From: a virus
IMG/VR virus record: IMGVR_UViG_3300008120_000012
Location: 30,592 to 94,591 of that record
Length of the DNA stretch: 64,000 bases
Direction: 5' to 3' (one strand)
A model generated the notes under the pieces. The model was not told the origin of the DNA and did no database searches. It was given only the letters and a program-made list of their open reading frames with translations. Both the position numbers and the translations under genes were made by a program. This document shows, one piece after another, positions 1 through 8,288 of this stretch. The first letter of the stretch is position 1. Every line of letters begins with the position of its first letter.

Positions 1-414
1 CCATATCTAATAAATGAAGAGTGGTACTGTCTTGGTATAGCATTTACTGAACTTGTTGACTTTTCTGAGTACTCTGGATTTATTTCTTTGAATGGCCCAA
101 TGACATATAATAACGTATCCTTCTCTGTTGCAACAAACCTAGAGTTGGAGCAAAGAGTTACAAACAATTCATGGTCTGCTGTTAGTGCATCTGGAACATG
201 GGATTATTGGGAAAATTCATTTATTTGGGATAACGTATTTATTTTAGATGTGTCAAATGTTTACGATATTGACCCATCGGATATCTATGCTAGATATGTT
301 GGAACAAATAAGATTATTTTTGATGACTCTACAGAAGGTATTTTGGTAGATCCAGAGAAGTTTAAGATATTTGGCGACGTAGGTTGGTCAACTGCTGTCA
401 AAACTCCAGTATAA
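1..414 (+). CDS. Virion/tail-associated protein, C-terminal part (5' end outside window)
   Basis: The frame is open from the first base of the window to the TAA at 412-414, so this is the last 137 residues of a gene starting upstream. The segment is rich in aromatic and beta-forming residues and has no catalytic motif that I recognise. Such sequence is typical of beta-sandwich (LamG/concanavalin-like) domains in phage structural proteins. It sits just before the head genes, which fits a structural role, but the function is inferred only from composition and position. A TTG at 88 is an internal codon, not a credible start. Confidence 0.6.
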   Translation, partial: PYLINEEWYCLGIAFTELVDFSEYSGFISLNGPMTYNNVSFSVATNLELEQRVTNNSWSAVSASGTWDYWENSFIWDNVFILDVSNVYDIDPSDIYARYVGTNKIIFDDSTEGILVDPEKFKIFGDVGWSTAVKTPV

Positions 415-416
415 TC

Positions 417-425
417 TGATATACT
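417..425 (+). promoter_or_regulatory. Extended -10 promoter (TGATATACT) for a near-leaderless mRNA
   Basis: TGATATACT lies directly behind the previous stop. The ATG at 427 is only one base past the -10 box, but the in-frame ATG at 433 is exactly 7 bases past it, the usual position of a transcription start. No Shine-Dalgarno sequence is visible. This favours 433 as the start codon. Confidence 0.5.
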
Positions 426-432
426 TATGGTT

Positions 433-840
433 ATGGATATGGACAAAAACCCTTTAATCAACCCCAAAACTGGTAAGCCTATTGTAGGAAATGTTCGTCG
501 TCAGGTCATTGATAAGCATTATGACTGGGGTCTTTATGTATACAAAAAGGCTGATGGTAGATGGTTTACTGATGGAAATGGTTCTGTTTTGAATATTCCT
601 TCTAATAAAGGTGATGTTAATCAAATTAATAAATTAAAAGAAGCAGCCATGTATTATGGTGATCCTGGTGATGGTAAGGCTGTTTTTGTTCCTGGACTAA
701 ACAGGGTATCAGAAGAAGAGTATTCTGAGCAGGTAGAAAGATTGAGATCTGGTTTAATTCCATCAATGAACGACCTGGGAGCATGGAAAGCAGCACAAGA
801 TACAGTAGACAAATATGGAAAAGGTGTTTTAGATGAGTGA
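433..840 (+). CDS. Conserved hypothetical protein upstream of portal
   Basis: This is a 135-residue soluble protein with no domain that I recognise. The N-terminus is polar and Lys/Gly/Pro rich (INPKTGKPIVGN), followed by a Trp/Tyr-rich block and a charged helical C-terminus. It overlaps the portal gene by 8 bases, so the two are translationally coupled and it is probably a head-assembly accessory protein. The ATG at 433 is preferred over 427 because 427 is too close to the -10 box. Function unknown. Confidence 0.7.
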   Translation: MDMDKNPLINPKTGKPIVGNVRRQVIDKHYDWGLYVYKKADGRWFTDGNGSVLNIPSNKGDVNQINKLKEAAMYYGDPGDGKAVFVPGLNRVSEEEYSEQVERLRSGLIPSMNDLGAWKAAQDTVDKYGKGVLDE

Positions 841-2473
841 AGATTTTGAATATGAGTATGTTAGTGCATCACTAAACACTCAATCGGAAAAAGAAAATAT
901 TTTTAAAAAGAGTGACCCATTTAATCAAGATTGGGAAAGTTTAAAAAATCTTTTAAACATAGAACAAAATTTTAAAAGACGAACTGCTAGAAATGTAAGC
1001 AAGGCAGTTGAAACTTATAGTTCTGCAATTGTTACACAATCTCCAGCACCTACAGAATCTTATTTAGCATCTGCTAGAGCATCTCAAGTAGGAGATGGTG
1101 CTGGCTCAAAAACCATTAATCCAGGAACTGTTTATAGAAACGGTTATGGAATTTTTGATGTAATTACGCCTCCATATAATTTATATGAACTTGCTAACTT
1201 TTATGATACTTCTTTTGCTAACCATGCTGCTATTGATGCTAAGGTAGAAAATGTTGTAGGTCTTGGATATCGTTTTGAAATGAATTCAAAAACCATGATG
1301 AAGTTATCATCAGCAACTGATGAGGCTGCTGTAGAAAGAGCAAGAAAAAGAATTGAAAGACTTAAAATTGAAACAAAAGACTGGCTAGAAAGTTTAAACT
1401 CTGATGAGAGTTTTACTGACATTATGGAAAAGATATATACAGATGTTCAGGCAACTGGAAATGGCTACATGGAAATTGGACGTAAAGTTAATGGAGAAAT
1501 TGGTTACATAGGACATATACCATCAACAACTGTTCGTGTGCGTCGTCTTCGTGATGGATTTGTTCAGATCATAGGACCAAGTTTGGTTTACTTCCGTAAC
1601 TTTGGTGCAAAGAATAAGAATCCATTGACAGCAGATCCTAGACCAAACGAAATTATACATTTCAAGGAATACTCACCACTAAACACTTATTATGGTGTAC
1701 CAGATATTATTGCTGCTCTGCCTTCATTAATTGGAGATCAATTGGCTTCTCAATATAACATTGATTATTTTGAAAACAAAGCAGTTCCAAGATATATAAT
1801 TACTCTAAAAGGTGCAAAACTTTCTCCTGATGCAGAAGATAAGATGTTTAGATTTTTACAGACTGGACTTAAATCTCAGTCACACAGAACTCTTTATATT
1901 CCACTGCCTGGAGACACAGAGTCATCTAAAGTAGAATTTAATATGGAGCCAATTGAAAACGGTATTCAAGAAGGCTCTTTCAAAGAATATCGTAAGCAAA
2001 ACCGTGATGATATTTTGGTAGCACACCAAGTTCCAATATCTAAACTAGGTGGTCAGGATTCTGGAATTGCTTCAGCGCTTGCACAGGATAGAACTTTTAA
2101 AGAGCAAGTTGCAAGGCCAGAGCAACATAAAATAGAAAAAATGTTAGCAAAGGTAATTCAAGAATATACAGACATTATTGAGTTAAAGTTTAATGAACTC
2201 ACTTTGACTGATGAAATAGCACAATCACAAATTCTTGAAAGATATGTCAAAAATCAAATTATGCTTCCAAATGAGGCTCGTGAGATTTTAGATCTGCCAC
2301 AAGTGCCTCATGGAGATGAACCACTAGAATTAACTGCTAGAGCATCAGCAGACTCTAATGCCAATAATGCAAAAAATAGAGCAAGGGATGCAGAAAGAGT
2401 TAATAACTCTTCCGATTCACCAGCAACACTATCTGGTAGAAATCCAAAGGGAGAGGGAAGATCTTCTCAATAG
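833..2473 (+). CDS. Portal protein
   Basis: This 546-residue protein matches the siphovirus portal class in size and organisation. It has a disordered Ser/Ala-rich N-terminus, an alpha/beta wing region (NHAAIDAKVENVVGLGYRFE), a stem/crown region, and a long polar Glu/Asn/Ser-rich C-terminal tail. The portal forms the dodecameric ring at the capsid vertex through which DNA is packaged. Its position directly before the prohead protease and major capsid gene supports the call. It starts at an ATG overlapping the previous gene. The terminase genes are not adjacent as they usually are; they lie near 37.3-39.6 kb. Confidence 0.85.
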   Translation: MSEDFEYEYVSASLNTQSEKENIFKKSDPFNQDWESLKNLLNIEQNFKRRTARNVSKAVETYSSAIVTQSPAPTESYLASARASQVGDGAGSKTINPGTVYRNGYGIFDVITPPYNLYELANFYDTSFANHAAIDAKVENVVGLGYRFEMNSKTMMKLSSATDEAAVERARKRIERLKIETKDWLESLNSDESFTDIMEKIYTDVQATGNGYMEIGRKVNGEIGYIGHIPSTTVRVRRLRDGFVQIIGPSLVYFRNFGAKNKNPLTADPRPNEIIHFKEYSPLNTYYGVPDIIAALPSLIGDQLASQYNIDYFENKAVPRYIITLKGAKLSPDAEDKMFRFLQTGLKSQSHRTLYIPLPGDTESSKVEFNMEPIENGIQEGSFKEYRKQNRDDILVAHQVPISKLGGQDSGIASALAQDRTFKEQVARPEQHKIEKMLAKVIQEYTDIIELKFNELTLTDEIAQSQILERYVKNQIMLPNEAREILDLPQVPHGDEPLELTARASADSNANNAKNRARDAERVNNSSDSPATLSGRNPKGEGRSSQ

Positions 2474-2495
2474 TTGAGATGTTCAATAAAATGTT

Positions 2496-2504
2496 TGATA
2501 TAAT
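2496..2504 (+). promoter_or_regulatory. Extended -10 promoter (TGATATAAT)
   Basis: TGATATAAT ends 9 bases before the ATG at 2514. A possible -35 (TTGAGA, 2474-2479) is 19 bases upstream of the hexamer. There is no SD between it and the start, so the protease mRNA would be nearly leaderless. Confidence 0.55.
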
Positions 2505-2513
2505 AGGATTGCT

Positions 2514-3836
2514 ATGAATATACAAAAAGCACACTGGACGACCTCACAGGAAAACGTACGTATATCAATGCCTTTTAGCAAGGTTGATACTGAGCGTCGC
2601 ATAGTCTCTGGTTTTGCAACATTAGATAATGTTGATAAACAAAACGACATTGTTACTACAGAAGCAAGCGTTGCTGCATTTAAAAACTTTAGAGGTAATA
2701 TTCGTGAAATGCATCAGCCAACTGCAGTAGGAAAGATGGTATCTTTTAAAGAAGACCGTTACTTTGATCCTAGCAGCAAAAAGTTTTATTCTGGAGTTTT
2801 TGTTTCAGCATATATTTCAAAGGGTGCACAAGATGCATGGGAAAAAGTCCTTGATGGAACATATACTGGTTTTTCAATTGGTGGTAACATCAAGTCTTGG
2901 GACGATGCGTTTAATGAAGAGTTAAACAAGAGCATAAGAATTATTAAAGATTATGATTTATTTGAGTTGTCTTTAGTAGACAGCCCAGCAAATCAATTTG
3001 CAAGTATTGTTTCAATTGAAAAAGCCGATGGCCAAACTGTATTAAAAGGTTCTGCTACAGAAGTAGAATTAGAAAACGTTTTTTGGGATTCAGAATCTGG
3101 AATTGTTGTAGTTTCTGAACAAGAGTCAGCAGTAAGTCCAGCAACAGGAAAAGAAATGAAGAATATCGGCTTCGTTGAAAAAAGCGATAAAGAAAATACC
3201 GATATGTTAAAGTTCTTAGTTGATAGTGCTAAAGGCATTAAGACAATTAAGATGACAAAGGAGGTAATTCCAATGACAGAAGATACTAACGTAGAGGCAG
3301 TAGTAGAAGATACTCCTGTAGTTACTGAAGAATCAAACGTTGAGATTGCTCCAGAGGCTCCAGCAGATGCTCCAGCAGATGCTTCTGCAGAAGAAGCGGT
3401 TGTTGAAGAGTCTGAATCATCTGCAGAGGTTGTAGAAACAACTGAAGCAGAAAAGAGCATTGATACTGTAAATCCAGAAGAGGCTATCGTCAAAGCCGTT
3501 GCAGATATCAAAGACTCTCTTAATAATGCCTTTGGCGATCTAACAGCAACAATCAAATCAATTAATGATCAAGTTGCTGAACTAACAAAATCAATAGCAG
3601 GTGTAACTCAAGATGTAACATCTGTTAATTCAAAAGTTGTTTCTGTTGCAGATGAGGTTGCAACAATTAAGAATGACTTTAATGAGTTTGGAAAGCGAGT
3701 AGATAAGGTAGAATCCGATACTGCTTTCCGCAAGTCTGGCGATCTTGGCGAGATCGTGCAGGAATTGGCAGAACAGCCAGTTCAAAAATCCCTATGGGGC
3801 GGTCGTTTCCTCAAATCAACCGACCTATTTAATTAA
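2514..3836 (+). CDS. HK97-type prohead protease fused to scaffold domain
   Basis: Residues 1-170 form a phage prohead (S78-type) serine protease: GFATLDNVDKQNDIV near the N-terminus, a His in IREMHQP (about residue 67) and the catalytic Ser in LFELSLVDSPAN (about residue 152). These enzymes cleave scaffold and capsid N-arms during maturation. Residues 250-440 are acidic (Glu/Ala/Val-rich) followed by a long heptad-rich coiled coil, as in scaffold/delta domains. The whole protein is 440 residues. A perfect in-frame ribosome-binding site inside the gene (3257-3265, ATG 3273) suggests the scaffold part is also made separately. Protease and scaffold are often separate or nested genes in other phages. 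Confidence 0.85.
   Translation: MNIQKAHWTTSQENVRISMPFSKVDTERRIVSGFATLDNVDKQNDIVTTEASVAAFKNFRGNIREMHQPTAVGKMVSFKEDRYFDPSSKKFYSGVFVSAYISKGAQDAWEKVLDGTYTGFSIGGNIKSWDDAFNEELNKSIRIIKDYDLFELSLVDSPANQFASIVSIEKADGQTVLKGSATEVELENVFWDSESGIVVVSEQESAVSPATGKEMKNIGFVEKSDKENTDMLKFLVDSAKGIKTIKMTKEVIPMTEDTNVEAVVEDTPVVTEESNVEIAPEAPADAPADASAEEAVVEESESSAEVVETTEAEKSIDTVNPEEAIVKAVADIKDSLNNAFGDLTATIKSINDQVAELTKSIAGVTQDVTSVNSKVVSVADEVATIKNDFNEFGKRVDKVESDTAFRKSGDLGEIVQELAEQPVQKSLWGGRFLKSTDLFN
3257..3265 (+). promoter_or_regulatory. Internal Shine-Dalgarno for nested scaffold start
   Basis: AAAGGAGGT lies 7 bases before an ATG at 3273 that is in frame with the protease gene. It is a better RBS than that of the full-length gene, which has none. 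Confidence 0.6.
3273..3836 (+). CDS. Nested scaffold protein (internal in-frame start)
   Basis: Initiation at the internal ATG would give a 187-residue protein consisting only of the acidic linker and coiled-coil region of the protease-scaffold fusion. This is analogous to the lambda C/Nu3 arrangement, in which a scaffold is made from an internal start in the protease gene. The evidence is the optimally spaced strong SD and the domain boundary falling just there. The internal product itself is an inference. Confidence 0.5.
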   Translation: MTEDTNVEAVVEDTPVVTEESNVEIAPEAPADAPADASAEEAVVEESESSAEVVETTEAEKSIDTVNPEEAIVKAVADIKDSLNNAFGDLTATIKSINDQVAELTKSIAGVTQDVTSVNSKVVSVADEVATIKNDFNEFGKRVDKVESDTAFRKSGDLGEIVQELAEQPVQKSLWGGRFLKSTDLFN

Positions 3837-3861
3837 TAAAATCACTTAGGAGGTGAAATAT

Positions 3862-4989
3862 ATGTCGGAACAGAACAACACAGAGATTGTAAAGAACTAT
3901 CCAGGTTCAACTTCACCAGCAGGTCAATTGAACTCTGAAGGATCATTCGCTTCAGGCGGAATCGGTTCAGTTACAACTCCAGCAGGCGGTATCCTTGGAA
4001 ACACACCAACAGCAAACATGGGTGTTACCACAGGACCAAACGCAGTAAACCCAACTGGTACACTAGGAGGTATCCTATTGCCAGAGCAGGCTCGTCGTTT
4101 CATTGACTACGTGTGGGATGCAACAGTTCTCGCCCAGGATGGTCGTAAGGTTACTATGAGAGCCAATACGATTGAACTTGAGAAGGTCAACGTTGGTGAG
4201 CGTGTTATTCGTGCAGCAGCGCAAGGTTCAAATAACTACACAAACGCTGGTGCTACATTCACTAAGGTAGAACTAACAACCAAGAAGATTCGTCTTGATT
4301 GGGAAGTATCTACTGAAGCACTTGAAGACAATATTGAAGGAGGTGCTCTAGAAGATCACATCGTACGCTTGATGACCAATGCATTTGCTAATGACATTGA
4401 AGATCTAGCGATTAACGGTGATGGTACAACTGGAGATTTCCTTTCAATTATGAATGGTTTCGTAAACCGTGTAAAGACTGCTGGTTCAGGAGCACACGAG
4501 TCAATCGTGACTGTTACAAGCAACCAGTGGACAACTGATGTAATGCAGAACATTATCTTGGCAATGCCACGTAAGTATCGTGCACTTAAGAGCAATCTTA
4601 AGTTCTATGCAGGTACTGACGCATTCCAGGGAATTATCAAGCATAACGGTACACTTGCTGATGCAGTAGCAGAAGCATTTGCTTATCGTCCATCAGGCAC
4701 ACCAGCAAACCGTCAAGCATATCTTGATGGTTCAGGACAAACTTTCGGTGGAGCACGTACAACACGTGTTCTCGGAATTGATGTTCAGGAAGTTCCTTAC
4801 TATCCTGCAGGCTATGTAGATCTTACATTCCCTCAGAACCGTGTATGGGGTTTCCAGCGTGACATCACTGTAAACCGTGAGTACAAGCCAAAGAAGGACA
4901 CAATTGAATACACAGTATTCGTCCGATTCGGCGTACAATGGGAAGAACTTGATGCAGTTGCTTACGCAGATGCAGCAGCAGAATCCTAA
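3862..4989 (+). CDS. Major capsid protein (HK97 fold)
   Basis: A 375-residue major capsid protein of the HK97/phi C31 type. It has a Gly/Ser/Thr-rich N-arm (about residues 1-75, likely removed or ordered on maturation), then ILLPEQARRFIDYVWDATVLAQ, an E-loop region, and IRLDWEVSTEALEDNIEGG, a motif typical of this capsid family. The ATG at 3862 is preferred over the GTG at 3853, because the GTG lies inside the SD (GGAGGTGA) that serves the ATG. Codons are noticeably more G+C-rich than those of neighbouring genes, as expected for the most abundant virion protein. A strong hairpin follows the gene. Confidence 0.93.
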   Translation: MSEQNNTEIVKNYPGSTSPAGQLNSEGSFASGGIGSVTTPAGGILGNTPTANMGVTTGPNAVNPTGTLGGILLPEQARRFIDYVWDATVLAQDGRKVTMRANTIELEKVNVGERVIRAAAQGSNNYTNAGATFTKVELTTKKIRLDWEVSTEALEDNIEGGALEDHIVRLMTNAFANDIEDLAINGDGTTGDFLSIMNGFVNRVKTAGSGAHESIVTVTSNQWTTDVMQNIILAMPRKYRALKSNLKFYAGTDAFQGIIKHNGTLADAVAEAFAYRPSGTPANRQAYLDGSGQTFGGARTTRVLGIDVQEVPYYPAGYVDLTFPQNRVWGFQRDITVNREYKPKKDTIEYTVFVRFGVQWEELDAVAYADAAAES

Positions 4990-5011
4990 AAAATAGTTCT
5001 TAAATGAACCC

Positions 5012-5050
5012 TTGAGGGGGAGGTAGTGTAACAACTGCCTCCCCTTTCAA
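5012..5050 (+). terminator. Hairpin after capsid gene
   Basis: TTGAGGGGGAGGTAGT pairs with ACTGCCTCCCCTTTCAA (about 15 base pairs, one bulge). The U-run is weak (CUUUAUAAGG), so it may be an attenuator or 3'-end stabiliser giving excess capsid mRNA rather than a complete terminator. Confidence 0.65.
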
Positions 5051-5067
5051 CTTTATAAGGAGAATAA

Positions 5068-5313
5068 ATGTCATATTCAGATACAAACCCAAATGAAACA
5101 CTAAATGCACAAGGCGCAGTAGCAATAAATAGTGTTGGCGGTGTAATTATTATGGGACCAAGCGGATTGATCACTCAGCATAATGCGTTGGGTAATATTA
5201 ATGGAGATGTAATATTTGGAGATACAACAGGTCCTAACGCTGTAAATCCATCTGGTACTCCATCTGGTGGAAAAAATCCACAACAAAATAATTTTATAAG
5301 TTATATAAGATAA
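5068..5313 (+). CDS. Small capsid-associated protein with capsid N-arm-like motif
   Basis: An 81-residue Gly/Asn/Ser/Pro-rich protein with a good SD (AAGGAG) and no known domain. Its C-terminal half contains TTGPNAVNPSGT, almost identical to TTGPNAVNPTGT in the N-arm of the major capsid protein encoded just before it. The N-terminal part (TLNAQGAVAINSVGGVIIMG) is also reminiscent of the capsid arm in composition. It could be a decoration/auxiliary head protein or a duplicated capsid arm recognised by the same scaffold or protease. Function is inferred. Confidence 0.65.
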   Translation: MSYSDTNPNETLNAQGAVAINSVGGVIIMGPSGLITQHNALGNINGDVIFGDTTGPNAVNPSGTPSGGKNPQQNNFISYIR

Positions 5314-5319
5314 GCATTC

Positions 5320-5328
5320 TGGTATAAT
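5320..5328 (+). promoter_or_regulatory. Extended -10 promoter (TGGTATAAT)
   Basis: TGGTATAAT lies between the small capsid-associated gene and the connector cluster. An SD (AGGAGG, 5335-5340) follows before the ATG at 5348. Confidence 0.55.
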
Positions 5329-5347
5329 AAACGCAGGAGGATTTTTA

Positions 5348-5566
5348 ATGTCAAAGTCAAAAGTAGAAAAAACAACTAATAGCCCAGCAGCAGATGACAA
5401 GGTAGCACTTTATTCTCAAAAGAATTTATTTTGGAATGAAGTAGGAACTCTTAAAATTGGCTACAATATTGTCAATTCAGAAAATGCTGAAAAGTGGTTA
5501 AGGCATAAGGCTGTTAGAATTGCAACTCCAGACGAGGTGGCGAAGGCGTATAGCCAAAACAAATGA
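5348..5566 (+). CDS. Hypothetical head-module protein
   Basis: A 72-residue protein with a strong SD. It has a polar N-terminus, then a compact domain (FWNEVGTLKIGYNIVNSENAEKW) ending in a charged helix. Its position between the capsid and connector genes is where phages often encode a small head-tail joining or capsid-stabilising protein. No homology can be asserted from sequence alone. It overlaps the next gene by 4 bases. Confidence 0.65.
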   Translation: MSKSKVEKTTNSPAADDKVALYSQKNLFWNEVGTLKIGYNIVNSENAEKWLRHKAVRIATPDEVAKAYSQNK

Positions 5567-6522
5567 TAGTTAGAAGAGTGCCCCCATACCCAATTGATAT
5601 TACCTATACGGTCCCTGAGCCAAATACTGAATATTATTTTACAATTGAAAACTCTCCAAAAACCATTGAGGCAAATGAAACATTAACATCAGATGCCAAC
5701 TCTAAAATAACATATACATTAACTGGAGACTTTGTTAAGTATGATCAAGACTATGCAGTTTTAGTTTATGATAGCCCAGAGGACGATACTGGAGATGTCG
5801 TAGTACAGGATATATTAAATGTAATTAGACCGTATGTTGATGTTAGAGATCTTGTCTCTACCGCTTCAGAAATTGCAGAGTATGAGGAGTATGAACTTCT
5901 TGCTAGAACATTAATTAATAGCATTGTCGGACCAAAAGGATTTTTATTTGAAAAGAGTATATTAGAGGTTACTGGACAAGGAACTGACTATTTACCACTA
6001 TGGGATCTAGCCTATAAGATTTTACAAGTATATGAAAACTCAGAATTAGTATATGATTCAACTCAAGACCCACCATACCTTGGTGAGTATACATATGGAA
6101 TAACACAGGATAGAACTGCAATATATAAAGATGCTGGTGGAATATATGATCGTTCAGAAAAAAAGCCATTAAGGTTTAGACCAAGTGCTTCAGATTCTTT
6201 TAATGCCTATACATCTTTAGATACACCAGAGTTTAGTGCACCAAATAATACAGTTATGTTTCCAGAAGGATGGGACTATGTAATTATTTATGAAACAGGT
6301 CATCGTGTTATACCAAATGACATTCGTGACGCTACTATCAGATTAATGGATGACATTCGTTGTGGGAAATTAGAATATTTTAAGAGATCCATTGATTCAT
6401 ATCAAACAGATCAATTTAATATAAAGTGGGATCCAAGACATCTTGATGGAACTGGAAACCTTTTTGTTGACAAGGCATTAGAAAAATATACAACAACATT
6501 ACCTAAGCCATGGGTGATTTAA
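5563..6522 (+). CDS. Head-tail connector/adaptor-like structural protein
   Basis: A 319-residue protein. The N-terminal 75 residues look like an Ig-like beta domain (PPYPIDITYTVPEPNTEYYFT). The middle (DILNVIRPYVDVRDLVSTASEIAEYEEYELLARTLINS) is helical, resembling gp6-like connectors, and the C-terminus again reads as helices plus a Tyr-rich strand. It is the first gene of the usual connector-stopper-terminator series, and its start overlaps the previous stop (ATGATAG). The precise role as adaptor is inferred from order and helical content. Confidence 0.6.
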   Translation: MIVRRVPPYPIDITYTVPEPNTEYYFTIENSPKTIEANETLTSDANSKITYTLTGDFVKYDQDYAVLVYDSPEDDTGDVVVQDILNVIRPYVDVRDLVSTASEIAEYEEYELLARTLINSIVGPKGFLFEKSILEVTGQGTDYLPLWDLAYKILQVYENSELVYDSTQDPPYLGEYTYGITQDRTAIYKDAGGIYDRSEKKPLRFRPSASDSFNAYTSLDTPEFSAPNNTVMFPEGWDYVIIYETGHRVIPNDIRDATIRLMDDIRCGKLEYFKRSIDSYQTDQFNIKWDPRHLDGTGNLFVDKALEKYTTTLPKPWVI

Positions 6523-6987
6523 ATGAGCGCATACCTATCATCTGGTAACTGCAATGAAACTGATCTATATTTTCCAATGACAGCAGATTTATATTATCCA
6601 ATAATTTCTCAAGGTTCTTATGGTGAAGTAAAAAAAGACTGGGTTTTTGATAGAAAGATTGCTCTTAATGCTATGCCTTTTTCAAGAAAAGGTACTGGAG
6701 AAATAGCCCCCGCAGTATTTTTACAATATAAAGATATGTTAGTTGGCAGAACAAAAGGTGACATAAGAGTAACATCAAACAACAACACAGAGGCATTGAC
6801 AAATATTTTAATTACAAATATTTCAAGTGCTTCTGGTGAATTAATATATAAAGAAAGTGCTGGCCCTAGATCTGGTCGTGGAACTATATATGAAATTGCA
6901 TCTTATGATCCTCATTTTGCTCCTTATGGCGATATAGACTATTATTCTTTTACTATACGTAGATCTGAGAACCAGGCGGCTCAATAA
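6523..6987 (+). CDS. Head completion / stopper-like protein
   Basis: A 154-residue beta-rich protein (YLSSGNCNETDLYFPMTADLYYP). It has the size and place of head-tail stopper proteins between adaptor and tail completion genes. It starts immediately behind the previous stop and overlaps the next start by one base. There is no catalytic motif; the assignment rests on synteny. Confidence 0.5.
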   Translation: MSAYLSSGNCNETDLYFPMTADLYYPIISQGSYGEVKKDWVFDRKIALNAMPFSRKGTGEIAPAVFLQYKDMLVGRTKGDIRVTSNNNTEALTNILITNISSASGELIYKESAGPRSGRGTIYEIASYDPHFAPYGDIDYYSFTIRRSENQAAQ

Positions 6988-7664
6988 TGAGAGTAACGCT
7001 TGACTATAATAAGTTTAATGCTATGATGAATAATGTTATAGGATACTCTACTGGATTTTTAGATGGTATTAATCAAGGCAAGACAATTTTTTTAAAAAAC
7101 TTAGCAGATGGAACAATAGAGACATTACGAAGATATATTGATGCTAACGCTAGAATGAATCCAGATGCCTTGCATCACGTATATGAATGGTATCGTGTAG
7201 GAAATGCAGATGCAAGACTTTTTAATATTAACTCTGTAGTACGTGGAACTGGCATATCTATTAATTCAACATTTAGGCAGTCTTCATCAATTTCTAGAGA
7301 TTCAAAAGAACCTTTTTATAACAAGGCAAGAATTATGGAGAAAGGTATTCCAATTACTATTAAGCCAAAAGAAAGTAGCGTTTTGGTTTTTGAAGAAAGT
7401 GGAGAAACAGTATTTACTAAAAATGAAATTGTAATTAATAATCCTGGAGGAAATAAAGTTAGAGGATCCTTTGAAAAAGTTATTGATCAATTTTTTACAA
7501 TTTATTTTTCACAAGCATTTTTAAAGTCTTGCGGTATTATGGACTATTTAGAAAACCCTAGGGCATATAAAGATAACTTCGCAGTTGGAGCAAAGACTGG
7601 AAGCAGTGCTGGCAAATCAACTGGGTATAAATGGATTATTAATGCAAAAGTTGAGGTAGAATAA
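6987..7664 (+). CDS. Tail completion / neck protein (HK97-gp10-like position)
   Basis: A 225-residue protein. A helical N-terminus (LDGINQGKTIFLKNLADGTIETLRRYIDANARM) resembles the first helices of HK97 gp10-type neck proteins, followed by a beta-rich body. It sits between the stopper and tail terminator genes, exactly where such proteins are encoded. The one-base TAATGAG overlap with the previous gene implies coupled translation. Confidence 0.55.
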   Translation: MRVTLDYNKFNAMMNNVIGYSTGFLDGINQGKTIFLKNLADGTIETLRRYIDANARMNPDALHHVYEWYRVGNADARLFNINSVVRGTGISINSTFRQSSSISRDSKEPFYNKARIMEKGIPITIKPKESSVLVFEESGETVFTKNEIVINNPGGNKVRGSFEKVIDQFFTIYFSQAFLKSCGIMDYLENPRAYKDNFAVGAKTGSSAGKSTGYKWIINAKVEVE

Positions 7665-7668
7665 GAAC

Positions 7669-8208
7669 ATGGCTACAGTAACAGATCTTCCATATCCACC
7701 AAAGTGGGTGAATAAGTTTATTTTTCAAGAGTTAGCAAAATATGATGATATTGGAGTTAGTGCTATATCTCAACTAGTTCCTATATTTGCAACTAGCCCA
7801 ATTAATACAGAAGAAATATATAAAAATGTTATACAGGCAACTAATATCTCTGAGCCATTAGTAATCATATATGACAGACTTATCACATTTAGACCCAGTG
7901 TATTTTATCCCCATAAACGAGAGCAATTAATATATTATTTATATAGTACTAGTTTGGCCAACGTCAATAATGCTAATATTGTTATTTCTCAATTATTAGA
8001 CAGAGAAGATGCATCTGCTCAGGACATGAATACTTGGTGCACCCTTAATAAAGGCTCTGAAAATTATAATGTATATTTTCATAATACTAAAGTTTATCAG
8101 GCTCAAGAGGCAAGGGATGTCCTTGACCTTGCTTCTGCTAGAACCATATTCGTAAATAAACTCATAATAGAGTACGACTACCACACAAATTCCACCTCAT
8201 ATTTGTAA
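7669..8208 (+). CDS. Tail terminator-like protein
   Basis: A 179-residue alpha/beta protein (YPPKWVNKFIFQELAKYDDIG, then PLVIIYDRLITFRPSVFYPHKREQLIYYLYS). It is the last gene before the promoter and the major tail protein gene, where siphoviruses place the tail terminator that caps tail polymerisation. It has an SD (GAGGT) upstream. Assignment by position and size. Confidence 0.55.
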   Translation: MATVTDLPYPPKWVNKFIFQELAKYDDIGVSAISQLVPIFATSPINTEEIYKNVIQATNISEPLVIIYDRLITFRPSVFYPHKREQLIYYLYSTSLANVNNANIVISQLLDREDASAQDMNTWCTLNKGSENYNVYFHNTKVYQAQEARDVLDLASARTIFVNKLIIEYDYHTNSTSYL

Positions 8209-8217
8209 TAAAAAGGC

Positions 8218-8226
8218 TGTTATAAT
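8218..8226 (+). promoter_or_regulatory. Extended -10 promoter (TGTTATAAT) of the major tail gene
   Basis: TGTTATAAT is followed by an A-rich leader of about 55 bases and an SD (AGAGGTGA) before the ATG at 8289. Confidence 0.55.
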
Positions 8227-8288
8227 TGTCTTGAGGAAACACAAACGCCGTACAACTTAATAAAAAACTAAAAAGAAGAGGTGATATT

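Noticed and set aside
3853-3861. GTG at 3853 as the capsid start
   Set aside because: It lies within the Shine-Dalgarno sequence of the ATG at 3862.
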